Position numbers and translations under genes: made by a program. Shown here in pieces: positions 17,853 to 25,581 of a DNA stretch of 64,000 bases. How positions within the stretch are numbered: position 1 is the first letter of the stretch; each line of letters starts with the position of its first letter. Source of the stretch: Panacagrimonas sp965216845 (GTDB lineage: Bacteria; Pseudomonadota; Gammaproteobacteria; Nevskiales; Nevskiaceae); NCBI GenBank assembly GCA_965216845.1, contig OZ244200.1, forward strand, positions 62,001 to 126,000, in the 5' to 3' direction. The notes under the pieces are model-generated. The model was not told where the DNA came from, did not search any database, and saw only the letters and a list, made by a program, of their open reading frames with translations.

Positions 17853-17898
17853 ATCCGTGCAAGGGTCGCGGGTTCGAACCCGCGACCCTTGCACGGAT
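17853..17898. terminator. 46-bp perfect palindrome after the hydrolase gene
   Basis: Positions 17853-17898 read identically on both strands, centred on GGTTCGAACC. It begins 7 bp after the hydrolase stop, so a terminator or mRNA 3'-end stem is the simplest reading, although no T-run follows. The centre resembles a tRNA T-arm, but no tRNA cloverleaf can be built around it. The rest of the gap 17899-18264 shows no credible gene. Confidence 0.55.
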
Positions 17899-18264
17899 GC
17901 TGGGCGCAAGCATCCGCAAACCGCCCCCTGCAAGTCTGGCAGGGCTAGTTTTCGCGCGCCGGGTCAAACCCGCCGCGACCCATCGCTCTTGCCATCGATC
18001 GACACTGCGCCGTAGCTCATGCCGCAGCAGGCGGTGCACGGCGATTCGTTGGCGGCCGTTGGCAGCGTTCGGCCCGACGGCCTGACGCCGGGACGGCGAT
18101 GTCCCTGGGCACCGTCCACAGATTTGTTCGGCGGCGCCGGGACGAAGCCTCCGCCGACGCAGCATGACAGTCCCGAAAAATTCATCAAGCGACTGTTTCA
18201 AAACGGGGTTTTCCTGACAGCCTCAGCCGGTCAATAGCGCCGCCTGAGTTGCCGACGAACGGCC

Positions 18265-18293
18265 TTGCGCGCTGGCGAAGCCCTTGCTATGTT
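18265..18293 (+). promoter_or_regulatory. possible sigma70 promoter for PF10118 paralogue 3
   Basis: TTGCGC (18265-18270) and TATGTT (18288-18293) are separated by 17 bp, each matching four of six consensus positions. A leader of about 165 nt would follow before the ATG at 18462. The evidence is pattern only. Confidence 0.3.
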
Positions 18294-18461
18294 GCGTAGT
18301 ATGACCACGCACTCAGCACGACCAGCCCGCCGGGTTTCATGCAACTGTCGGGGTCAGAGCCGAGGGTGACCAAAATCACCCCGTAGCGAGTTGCATTCGG
18401 GGCCGAACAATAACCCGAGTGCGTTTTACGTATCCCCACACTGCACGAGGAAAACATAACC

Positions 18462-19376
18462 ATGGCACTTGCAAACCGTAGCATCGGATATGACGAGGTC
18501 GAAGCACGCGACCTGCGATTCAATCTCGACAAGGACAGCGTTCCGCGTTTCTGGATGAATGGCGATCCGTGGAGCACCCACTTCTTCAATTCCATTCTGG
18601 CGGCCGTGCCCGATGGCGAGCGCTGGGTGATGCAGTGCGTTCGTCGCAGCCTCACGCGTCTGCAGGACGAGAAAGTGCGCAAGGCGGGCATCGCCTTCAT
18701 CAAGCAGGAGCACTATCACGCCCGCGAACATGACGACATGAACAACGCACTGATCCAGCAGGGCGTGCCGCTGGACGTGGTGGAACGCAGCTTCCAGCGT
18801 ATCCGCGCCACGCTGGAACGGCTCACGCCGAACGACATGCACCTGTCGATGATGGCGGCGTTCGAACATTTCACCGCAACGTTTGCGGCGGTGTTCATCG
18901 ACAATCCGGACATGCTGGATGATTCCGACAAGAAGGTCGCGGCGATGCTGTACTGGCATTTCGTGGAGGAAACCGAGCACAAGTCGGTCACCTTCGACGT
19001 CTTCCAGGATGCCGTCGGCAGCTATCCGCAGCGCATCGCCGGAATGCTGATTGCCAGCGCGATCTTCCTGCCCATGGTCGAAGGCCACATGCTCTACCTG
19101 CTGTACAAGGAAAAGCAGTTGCTCAACTGGCGTTCGATGCTCAAGTGCCTGAAGTTGCAGATCGGCCCCAAGGGCTTGCTCACGCGCCTGGTCACCGGGC
19201 ATTACTTCCCGTACTACCTCCCCAACTTCCACCCCTGGGACGACGACAACCGCAGCCAGATTCACAAGTGGAAGGAAGTGTTCAACGCCACCAACGATAC
19301 CGCCAAGGCGTACGAGGCATTCCGCAACAGCGTCGACACCAAGGGCGCCGGCTACAAGACCGCCCTGGCCGCCTAA
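18462..19376 (+). CDS. PF10118-family protein, paralogue 3 (304 aa)
   Basis: Very similar to the product at 15125 along its whole length. The same candidate metal ligands appear: Glu in PDGERWV, ExxH in KQEHYH, Glu in AAFEHFT and ExxH in VEETEHKS. A hydrophobic stretch (GMLIASAIFLPMVEGHML) and the PYYLPNFHPWDDDNR ending follow. It has its own upstream region and a downstream hairpin, so it is probably a single-gene transcript. Three family members within 7.3 kb point to paralogue expansion around this pathway. Confidence 0.88.
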   Translation: MALANRSIGYDEVEARDLRFNLDKDSVPRFWMNGDPWSTHFFNSILAAVPDGERWVMQCVRRSLTRLQDEKVRKAGIAFIKQEHYHAREHDDMNNALIQQGVPLDVVERSFQRIRATLERLTPNDMHLSMMAAFEHFTATFAAVFIDNPDMLDDSDKKVAAMLYWHFVEETEHKSVTFDVFQDAVGSYPQRIAGMLIASAIFLPMVEGHMLYLLYKEKQLLNWRSMLKCLKLQIGPKGLLTRLVTGHYFPYYLPNFHPWDDDNRSQIHKWKEVFNATNDTAKAYEAFRNSVDTKGAGYKTALAA

Positions 19377-19412
19377 CCCGCGATCGGGTCGGCTCCCCCG
19401 CCCCGGGGTCGC

Positions 19413-19450
19413 CCGGGCATCCTTGCGGCGCAGGCGGCAAGGATGCCCGG
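19413..19450 (+). terminator. strong hairpin after PF10118 paralogue 3
   Basis: A perfect 14-bp stem pairs 19413-19426 with 19437-19450 (CCGGGCATCCTTGC) around a 10-nt loop, 37 bp after the stop. There is no T-run, so it may act with Rho or as an mRNA 3' stabiliser. Confidence 0.5.
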
Positions 19451-19545
19451 TCAGCTTCGCCGCCGGTTGGCCGCCGACCCAGCCCGCATCGCATCTGCGC
19501 ATCACATCAACGCACGCCAGTTCGGCCGCCGAATGCAGTCACGGG

Positions 19546-19611
19546 ATGATCGTTATCGGCAGCGGCTTGTCCGCCGCCAACATGGGCACGGCCCCGAAAC
19601 AGGCCGGGAGT
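19546..19611 (+). pseudogene. possible FAD-binding oxidoreductase N-terminal remnant
   Basis: ATG at 19546 reads MIVIGSGLSAANMGTA, which resembles the FAD-binding beta-alpha-beta start of a flavoprotein (GxGxxxA). The similarity disappears after about 20 residues. It lies in the 409-bp gap between the hairpin and the tandem GST_N gene, which otherwise has no convincing gene. A chance match is possible. Confidence 0.2.
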
Positions 19612-19785
19612 CACCGCGCCTGTGATCCGGGAACCGGCCAGCGTGTCACGCGCGCGTGCCGCGACGTATGCATTGAAGCTGCGAGGCTTGCAGCCCGCGC
19701 GGTGCGAATTCGACGCCTGGGCCAGCCTGCCCGCGGCGCCAAGCGAGCACGCGGCTTTCGACCCAACCGCAAGAGAAACCAAACC

Positions 19786-20544
19786 ATGAACCGAGGACTT
19801 GACCTGGGGCTTTCGCTGGCCGCCACGCTGGCGACCGGCGGACGCGGCGTGAAGGTTACCGCCGACGCTCGGCAACCCGAGCAATTGCTGGAGCTGTACG
19901 ACATCGAAAACTGTCCGTATTGCCGCATCGTGCGTGAAACCCTGACCGCACTGGATCTGGACGCCGTGATCTACCCCTGCCCCAAAGGCGGCACGCGCCA
20001 CCGCCAGCAGGTTCAGCAGCGCGGCGGCCGCCAGCAGTTTCCGTTTCTGGTGGACCCCAACACCGGCACACAGCTGTATGAGTCCACCGCCATCGTGGAG
20101 TACCTGTCGAGCACCTACGGCAGCGGTCGCAGTCGCGGCCCGCTGACCCGCGCACTGACAACCGCCGGCTCGTTCGGCGCATCGGTCCTGCGCCTGGGCC
20201 ATGGCTCGCGTTGCGCCAGCGCAACGCAAGCGCCGCAACGGATGCTGGAACTGTACAGCTTCGAAGCCAGTCCGTTCGCGCGCTTCGTCCGCGAGTACCT
20301 GTGTGAACGGGAAGTCCCCTACATCCTGCGCAACTGCGGCCGCCGGCAGGGTCTGGACTGGCTGCCGATTCCTCCGCTTCGAGCCAGGCTGGCGCCCGGA
20401 TACGCGCCGGTGCAGCGCAACCGCAAGTTCCTCAGCGAAGTGGCGGGCAAGGTGCAAATGCCCTGCCTGGTCGACCCCAACACCGGCGCCACCCTGTTCG
20501 AGTCCGCCGACATCGTCGACTACCTCGAGCGCCACTACGGCTGA
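19786..20544 (+). CDS. tandem glutaredoxin/GST_N-domain protein (252 aa)
   Basis: Two thioredoxin-fold repeats. The first starts LELYDIENCPYC with a CxxC pair (Cys43, Cys46) and ends FLVDPNTGTQLYESTAIVEY. The second starts LELYSFEASPFARF with no Cys and ends CLVDPNTGATLFESADIVDY. No GST C-terminal helical domain is present. The likely role is thiol-disulfide or glutathione-linked chemistry; the second domain has lost its redox pair and may only bind. ATG at 19786 was chosen because upstream frame content is not protein-like. It is followed closely by a DUF2505 gene. Confidence 0.85.
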   Translation: MNRGLDLGLSLAATLATGGRGVKVTADARQPEQLLELYDIENCPYCRIVRETLTALDLDAVIYPCPKGGTRHRQQVQQRGGRQQFPFLVDPNTGTQLYESTAIVEYLSSTYGSGRSRGPLTRALTTAGSFGASVLRLGHGSRCASATQAPQRMLELYSFEASPFARFVREYLCEREVPYILRNCGRRQGLDWLPIPPLRARLAPGYAPVQRNRKFLSEVAGKVQMPCLVDPNTGATLFESADIVDYLERHYG

Positions 20545-20585
20545 GCGCCTTCTTCTTCAATTCACCTTTTCCGGACGTCACCACC

Positions 20586-21080
20586 GTGCCTACCAACAGC
20601 AGCTACCGCATCCACTTTGAACGAACCAGCGAACTGATCAACCAGGCCTACTCCGACCCCGGCTACTTCGAACAGATGGCGCAGGCGATCGGCGGCGTCA
20701 AGGTGCAGGTCGCCGAAGGACACCGGCAGGCGCAGCGCATGCGCACCATATTACGCATGAACCTTGATCCGCTCACACCGCTGCCGGGCTTTGCCCGCAA
20801 GGTCATCAATGGTGCGATCACCATCACCCATACGGTGGAGTGGAACGCGGCGGATCGCAGCGGATCAATGGAAGTGGTCGCCGCCCACCTGCCTTACCGA
20901 GCGACCTCGCGCTTTCGCCTCGAAGCGGCCGGCACCGAGGCCACCGAAGTCGTCTCCGACTGGCGCATGGAAGTGCGCATGCCGCTGATCGGCGGCGCGC
21001 TCGAACGCATCGCCGCCGAGGAGGTTCACCTGCGACTGCAGGCCGAGCGCGACGCCTGCGATCAACTGATGGCGCTCTAG
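20586..21080 (+). CDS. DUF2505-like START-fold protein (164 aa)
   Basis: Small soluble protein with an N-terminal YRIHFERTSELINQAYSDPGY and alternating beta segments typical of DUF2505/SRPBCC proteins, which bind hydrophobic ligands in a helix-grip cavity. No catalytic motif is evident. It starts 42 bp after the tandem GST_N gene, so co-transcription is likely. A carrier or chaperone role for lipid intermediates is an inference from fold and context. Confidence 0.75.
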   Translation: MPTNSSYRIHFERTSELINQAYSDPGYFEQMAQAIGGVKVQVAEGHRQAQRMRTILRMNLDPLTPLPGFARKVINGAITITHTVEWNAADRSGSMEVVAAHLPYRATSRFRLEAAGTEATEVVSDWRMEVRMPLIGGALERIAAEEVHLRLQAERDACDQLMAL

Positions 21081-21182
21081 CGCAACCTGGCAGCATCGGC
21101 TGCCCCGCTCGCGGCCGTACCGACAAGCCGTTGCGGACGCGCTTTGCACCATAATGCAAGCGTTTCGACCGGAGCCGAGTTC

Positions 21183-21602
21183 ATGACCCAGCGACTGCAA
21201 ATCTGCCAAACCCTGCCTCTGCCCGTGGAACTGGCGTTTTCCCGGCTGGCCGACCATCAGCGCCTGGGCGCGGCGCTGGGTGTGCCGGTCAGGCGCACCC
21301 GCGACGGTGAGGGCGACGTCAACGGCCTGGGTTCGGTGCGCACCATCGGCCTGCGCCCGTTTGAAGTCGACGAGACCATCACGCGGTTCGATCCACCCCA
21401 CCGTATCGACTACCGCATCAGCCGCGGATCGCCGCTGCGCAACCACCGCGCCAGCGTCATCTTCTCTGCCAACGGCAGCGCAACCGAGGTCACCTGGAAC
21501 ATCGAGTTCGATACCGTCCCACGCCTCATCGGGCCCGCGCTCAAGCGCGCACTGGGCCTGGGACTGCGGCATGCCCTGCGCAGGATCGGACGGGCAGCCT
21601 GA
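21183..21602 (+). CDS. SRPBCC family protein (139 aa)
   Basis: START/Bet v1-like helix-grip protein, recognised by the pattern of strands and the PLPVELAFSRLADHQRLG opening, then RFDPPHRIDYRI and VTWNIEFD. Such proteins bind lipids, polyketides or sterols. ATG at 21183 follows GGAG; the frame is open 13 codons upstream. It forms a likely pair with the DUF2505 protein, to which it is unrelated in detail but similar in fold class. Confidence 0.8.
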   Translation: MTQRLQICQTLPLPVELAFSRLADHQRLGAALGVPVRRTRDGEGDVNGLGSVRTIGLRPFEVDETITRFDPPHRIDYRISRGSPLRNHRASVIFSANGSATEVTWNIEFDTVPRLIGPALKRALGLGLRHALRRIGRAA

Positions 21603-21798
21603 GCCGCAGCCGGTCGCGATCACAACACGGTCAAGTCGCTGTTCGGTAGCGACGGCAACTTCGATTCCACGGCACCGAATTCGCCACCATGCCGGTTGCG
21701 TGCGCCCCCCGCCAAGCAGCCTGGAAACGGCCTGAGCCGCCGCGCCTGCGCCCTCCGGCAGGCGGGCGGCGCGACCTGCATTTCGCCGGTGATTTTTT

Positions 21799-21812
21799 CT
21801 AACGGTTGTTTG
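21799..21812. promoter_or_regulatory. operator-like dyad, copy 3
   Basis: CTAACGGTTGTTTG matches 11 of 14 positions of the perfect dyad at 9584-9597. It lies 74 bp upstream of the first gene of the carboxylase operon, in an AT-rich promoter-like patch. The rest of the 283-bp gap 21603-21885 shows no gene. Confidence 0.5.
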
Positions 21813-21885
21813 TTATATTAGCGGCTCCCACACCGCGCGCCGACACCCATCGGCCGCGCCCACCTCCAAAGGCGCAAAACCTCAG

Positions 21886-23052
21886 ATGATCCTCACCGAC
21901 GACCAGCGCGCACTGCGCGACACGGCCCGGCGTTTTGCCGAACACAAACTGCTCCCGGACTATCAGAAGCGCGAACAATCCGAACGACTGGACCGTGACC
22001 TGGTGCGCGAGATTGGCGAACTGGGCCTGATCGCGCCCGATCTGCCGGAGCAGTATGGCGGGCTGGGCGCCAGCGGCCTGACCACCGGCATTTTGATCGA
22101 GCAGGTCGGCTGGGGCGACATCAACGTCAGCTATGTGCCGCTGATGGCCTCGCTGACCGGCAAGGTGATCGCGGGCCACGCAAGACCGGCGCTGGCCGAG
22201 GCGTGGCTGCCGCGAATGATTCGCGGCGAGTCCATCGTCGCCCTGGGCCTGACCGAGCCGCGCGGCGGCTCCGACGCCGCCAACCTGGCCCTGCGCGCGC
22301 GGCGTGACGGCGATTCCTGGGTCCTCAACGGCGAGAAAACCTCGATCAGCTTCGCCGACCAGGCCGACGCCATCGTGCTGTTCGCGCGCACCGGCGCCGC
22401 CGAAGACGGCGCACGCGGCATCAGCGCCTTTCTGGTGCCGCTGACCCTGCCCGGCATCCAGCGCACACACTTCAACGATTCCGGCAGCCACATCATTGGT
22501 CGCGGCTCGGTCTTTTTCGACGACGTGCGCATTCCGGCCGATCATCTGCTGGGCGACGAGGGCAAGGGCTTCGTGCAGGTCATGCAGGGCTTCGACTACA
22601 GCCGCGTACTGATCGCCCTGCAGTGCATCGGCGCCGCACAGGCCTCGCTCGACGAAGCCTGGGCGTATACCAAGGAACGCAGCGCCTTCGGCGCCCCGCT
22701 GGCGCAATACCAGGGCGTGAGCTTCCCGCTCGCCGAATACGACTCGCAGATCGCAGCCACCCGCCAGCTCTGCTACCACGCGCTGGACCTGCGCGATCAC
22801 GGTGAGGCCCATACCGCCGAGGCCGCCATGGTCAAATGGCTGGGGCCAAAGACCGCCGTCGATACAATCCACCAGTGCCTGCTGACCTTCGGCCATTACG
22901 GCTGGTCAATGGACCTGCCGCACCAGCAGCGCCTGCGCGACGTCATGGGGCTGGAAATCGGCGACGGCACCGCGCAGGTCATGAAACTGATCATCGCGCG
23001 CGAGCGCGTCGGCCGCGTCGCGGTGCAGTACGCCAAGGAGAGCAAGGCGTGA
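21886..23052 (+). CDS. acyl-CoA dehydrogenase (388 aa)
   Basis: Acyl-CoA dehydrogenase with VALGLTEPRGGSDAA, ERSAFGAPLAQYQGVSFPLAE and the C-terminal EIGDGTAQVMKLIIARE, a form seen in alicyclic or branched acyl-CoA dehydrogenases. It is the first gene of a rightward operon whose next genes encode a hydratase and a biotin-dependent carboxylase. The order dehydrogenase-hydratase-carboxylase-lyase is that of leucine (liu) or acyclic terpene (atu) catabolism. Its stop overlaps the next GTG start by 4 bp. Confidence 0.94.
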   Translation: MILTDDQRALRDTARRFAEHKLLPDYQKREQSERLDRDLVREIGELGLIAPDLPEQYGGLGASGLTTGILIEQVGWGDINVSYVPLMASLTGKVIAGHARPALAEAWLPRMIRGESIVALGLTEPRGGSDAANLALRARRDGDSWVLNGEKTSISFADQADAIVLFARTGAAEDGARGISAFLVPLTLPGIQRTHFNDSGSHIIGRGSVFFDDVRIPADHLLGDEGKGFVQVMQGFDYSRVLIALQCIGAAQASLDEAWAYTKERSAFGAPLAQYQGVSFPLAEYDSQIAATRQLCYHALDLRDHGEAHTAEAAMVKWLGPKTAVDTIHQCLLTFGHYGWSMDLPHQQRLRDVMGLEIGDGTAQVMKLIIARERVGRVAVQYAKESKA

Positions 23053-23834
23053 GCGCGCCGCTGCTGGTTCGTCGCCAGGGTGCCGTGGGCATCCTCGAAC
23101 TGGCGCGCCCCGACAAGTTCAACTGCCTGTCCATGGCGGCCTGGGGGGCGATCAGCACCGCACTGGCCGAATTCGAGCAACCCGGCAGTGGCGTGCGCGT
23201 GATCCTGATCCAGGCGCAGGGCAAGCACTTCTGTACCGGCGCCGACCTGGACGAGGTGCAGGGCCTGCGCGCCGACGCCACCCAACTGACCGAGTTCATC
23301 GATTGCGGCCACCGCGTGCTGCGGGCGATGGAAGACAGCCCACTGCCCATCGTCGCCGCCTGCCACGGATTGTGCCTGGCCGGAGGCCTGGAACTGATGC
23401 TGGGCTGCGACATGGTGTTCGCCGCCGACAGCGCCCGGTTCGGCGACCAGCACGCGCAGTTCGGGCTGATTCCCGGCTGGGGCGGCAGTCAACGGCTGAC
23501 GCGGCTGGTCGGTCTGCGCCGTGCGATGGACCTGTACCTCAGCGCACGTTGGCTCGATGCGCCTACAGCACTGGCCTGGGGTCTGGTCAATGACGTGGTC
23601 TCCGAAGATGCCCTTCAGCCACATGCGCTGAGCTGGTGCGCCACCGCCGCCGAGCGAAGCGCGCCTGGTCTGGCCCTGATGAAACGCCTGGCGCGGCAAG
23701 GCCTGGACCGACCGCTGACCGAGGCGCTGACGCTGGAAGCGCAGCTGGCGGTACCGGCCCTGCAGAGCGCGGACGTGAACGAAGGTCTGGCCGCTTTTCA
23801 GGCACGACGCAAACCCGTGTTTCAGCCGCGCTGA
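23049..23834 (+). CDS. enoyl-CoA hydratase/isomerase family protein (261 aa)
   Basis: Crotonase-fold protein with GKHFCTGADLDEV and CHGLCLAGGLELMLGCDM as oxyanion-hole segments, then ARFGDQHAQFGLIPGWGG. The start is GTG at 23049 within a GTGA overlap with the dehydrogenase stop, which indicates translational coupling. The frame is open far upstream but there it only shadows the dehydrogenase. It probably hydrates the glutaconyl-type product of the carboxylase, or an enoyl-CoA before it. The specific reaction is unknown. Confidence 0.93.
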   Translation: MSAPLLVRRQGAVGILELARPDKFNCLSMAAWGAISTALAEFEQPGSGVRVILIQAQGKHFCTGADLDEVQGLRADATQLTEFIDCGHRVLRAMEDSPLPIVAACHGLCLAGGLELMLGCDMVFAADSARFGDQHAQFGLIPGWGGSQRLTRLVGLRRAMDLYLSARWLDAPTALAWGLVNDVVSEDALQPHALSWCATAAERSAPGLALMKRLARQGLDRPLTEALTLEAQLAVPALQSADVNEGLAAFQARRKPVFQPR

Positions 23835-23970
23835 TGCTCATGCGGCCATCCACCCCGTGCAGGATGCATCTGGCACCCGGCACGGCCCCAGTGCATTGCG
23901 ACGTCGAACCCTGCCCGGCCCTGCGGCGCAAGACCGGCACCATCCCTCTGGCCAGGCGAGGTTCCCGTTG

Positions 23971-25581
23971 ATGGGCCATTCACTTTCCTCCCGGCTCAAC
24001 CCTCGTGGTGAGAGCTTTATCGCCAATCAACAGGCGTACACGCAGCGCATCGCCGAACTGCACGCGCTGCGTGCGCTGGCGCGCGGCGGCGGTCCGGAGA
24101 AGATGCGGGCCAAGCACCTGGCACGCAACAAGGTGCTGCCACGCGACCGCATCGACCTGCTGCTGGACCCCGGATCGCCGTTTCTGGAACTGGGCGATCT
24201 GATGGGCGCCGGCCGTTACGACGGGGTGCCCCCGGGCGCGGGCATCATCACCGGCATCGGCCTGGTTTCCGGTCGCCCGTGCATGATCATTGCCAACGAC
24301 GCCACGGTCAAAGGCGGCACCTACTTTGGCCTGACCTGCAAGAAGCACGTCCGCGCACAGACCTTTGCCTGGCAGCATCATCTGCCCTGCATCACCCTGG
24401 TCGACAGCGGCGGCGCCTTCCTGCCGGACATGGCCAACATCTTTCCCGACGACGGCCAGTTCGGGTCGATTTTCCACAATCAGGTTGGCATGTCGGGCGA
24501 CGGCATCCCGCAGATCGCGGTGGTGATGGGCCCCTGCACCGCCGGTGGTGCTTACATTCCGGCGCTGTGCGACGAGGTGGTGATCGTGCGCGGCCAGGGC
24601 TACATGTATCTGGGCGGGCCAGAGCTGACCTATGCCGCCACCGGCGAGCAGATCGACAACGAAAGCCTCGGTGGCGCGGCCATGCATTGCAGCAAGAGTG
24701 GCGTCACCGACCACATCGCCGAGGACGACCGTCACGCGCTGCTGATCACCCGTCACATCGTCCGTGAACTGGGTCAGGCGCCCGCTTCGCGGCGTCGCCA
24801 GGAACCCCCGCGTGCGCCACGCTTCGACGCCGAGGAAATCTACGGCATCGTCTCGCACGACCCCAAATACCCCACCGACACCCGCGAGATCCTCGCGCGC
24901 CTGATCGACGACAGCGAGTTTCAGGAGTTCAAGCCGCTCTACGGCGAGACACTGATCACCGGCTTTGCGCGCATCCACGGCTATGAGATCGGCATTCTTG
25001 CCAACAACGGCGTGCTGTTCCCCGAAAGCGCGATGAAGGGCACGCACTTCATCAACCTGTGCTGCCAGCGCGACATCCCGCTGTTGTTCATGAGTGACGT
25101 CACCGGCTTCATGGTGGGGGGCGACGTCGAGCAGGCCGGCATCGCCAAGCATGGCGCCAAGATGATCACCGCGATGAGTTCGGCCAAGGTGCCCAAATAC
25201 ACGCTCAACATCGGCGCTGCCTACGGTGCCGGCTATCTGGCCATGTGCGGTCGACCGTTCAAGCCGACCGCCATGTTCGCTTGGCCCAACGGACGTTCCG
25301 CGATCATGGGTCCGGAACAGGCGGCCACGGTGCTGGCACTGGTGCGCGAAGCCAACCTCAAGGCCGAAGGCAAGACCTGGACCGCTGAAGAACAGGAAGC
25401 CTTCAAGGCGCCCACCCGCAAGATCTATGAGGACTTTCAGGGGGCCCACAATTTTGCCAGCCACGGCTGGATCGACGGCATCCTCGACCCGCTGGAGACC
25501 CGCGCCACACTGGCGCTGTTGCTGGAACTCGCCGCCCGCGTGCCGGCGCAGAACACGCAGTTCGGCGTGTTCCGGTTCTGA
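23971..25581 (+). CDS. acyl-CoA carboxylase, carboxyltransferase beta subunit (536 aa)
   Basis: Carboxyltransferase of the methylcrotonyl/geranyl/propionyl-CoA carboxylase class. Typical segments are the N-terminal MRAKHLARNKVLPRDRI, VDSGGAFLPDMANIFPDD, GPCTAGGAYIPALCDE, the second-half SDVTGFMVG and CGRPFKPTAMFAWPNGRSAIM. The VDSGGA...FPD form and the length point to methylcrotonyl- or geranyl-CoA carboxylase rather than propionyl-CoA carboxylase. ATG at 23971 begins the family-like N-terminus. Its stop overlaps the alpha-subunit start (TGATG). Confidence 0.94.
   Translation: MGHSLSSRLNPRGESFIANQQAYTQRIAELHALRALARGGGPEKMRAKHLARNKVLPRDRIDLLLDPGSPFLELGDLMGAGRYDGVPPGAGIITGIGLVSGRPCMIIANDATVKGGTYFGLTCKKHVRAQTFAWQHHLPCITLVDSGGAFLPDMANIFPDDGQFGSIFHNQVGMSGDGIPQIAVVMGPCTAGGAYIPALCDEVVIVRGQGYMYLGGPELTYAATGEQIDNESLGGAAMHCSKSGVTDHIAEDDRHALLITRHIVRELGQAPASRRRQEPPRAPRFDAEEIYGIVSHDPKYPTDTREILARLIDDSEFQEFKPLYGETLITGFARIHGYEIGILANNGVLFPESAMKGTHFINLCCQRDIPLLFMSDVTGFMVGGDVEQAGIAKHGAKMITAMSSAKVPKYTLNIGAAYGAGYLAMCGRPFKPTAMFAWPNGRSAIMGPEQAATVLALVREANLKAEGKTWTAEEQEAFKAPTRKIYEDFQGAHNFASHGWIDGILDPLETRATLALLLELAARVPAQNTQFGVFRF

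Noticed and set aside
17853..17898. tRNA gene suggested by the GGTTCGAACC core
   Set aside because: The element is a perfect palindrome and no acceptor, D or anticodon arms can be formed around it.
23980..25464. Minus-strand ORF of 494 codons
   Set aside because: Antisense to the carboxyltransferase gene, whose motifs are unmistakable.
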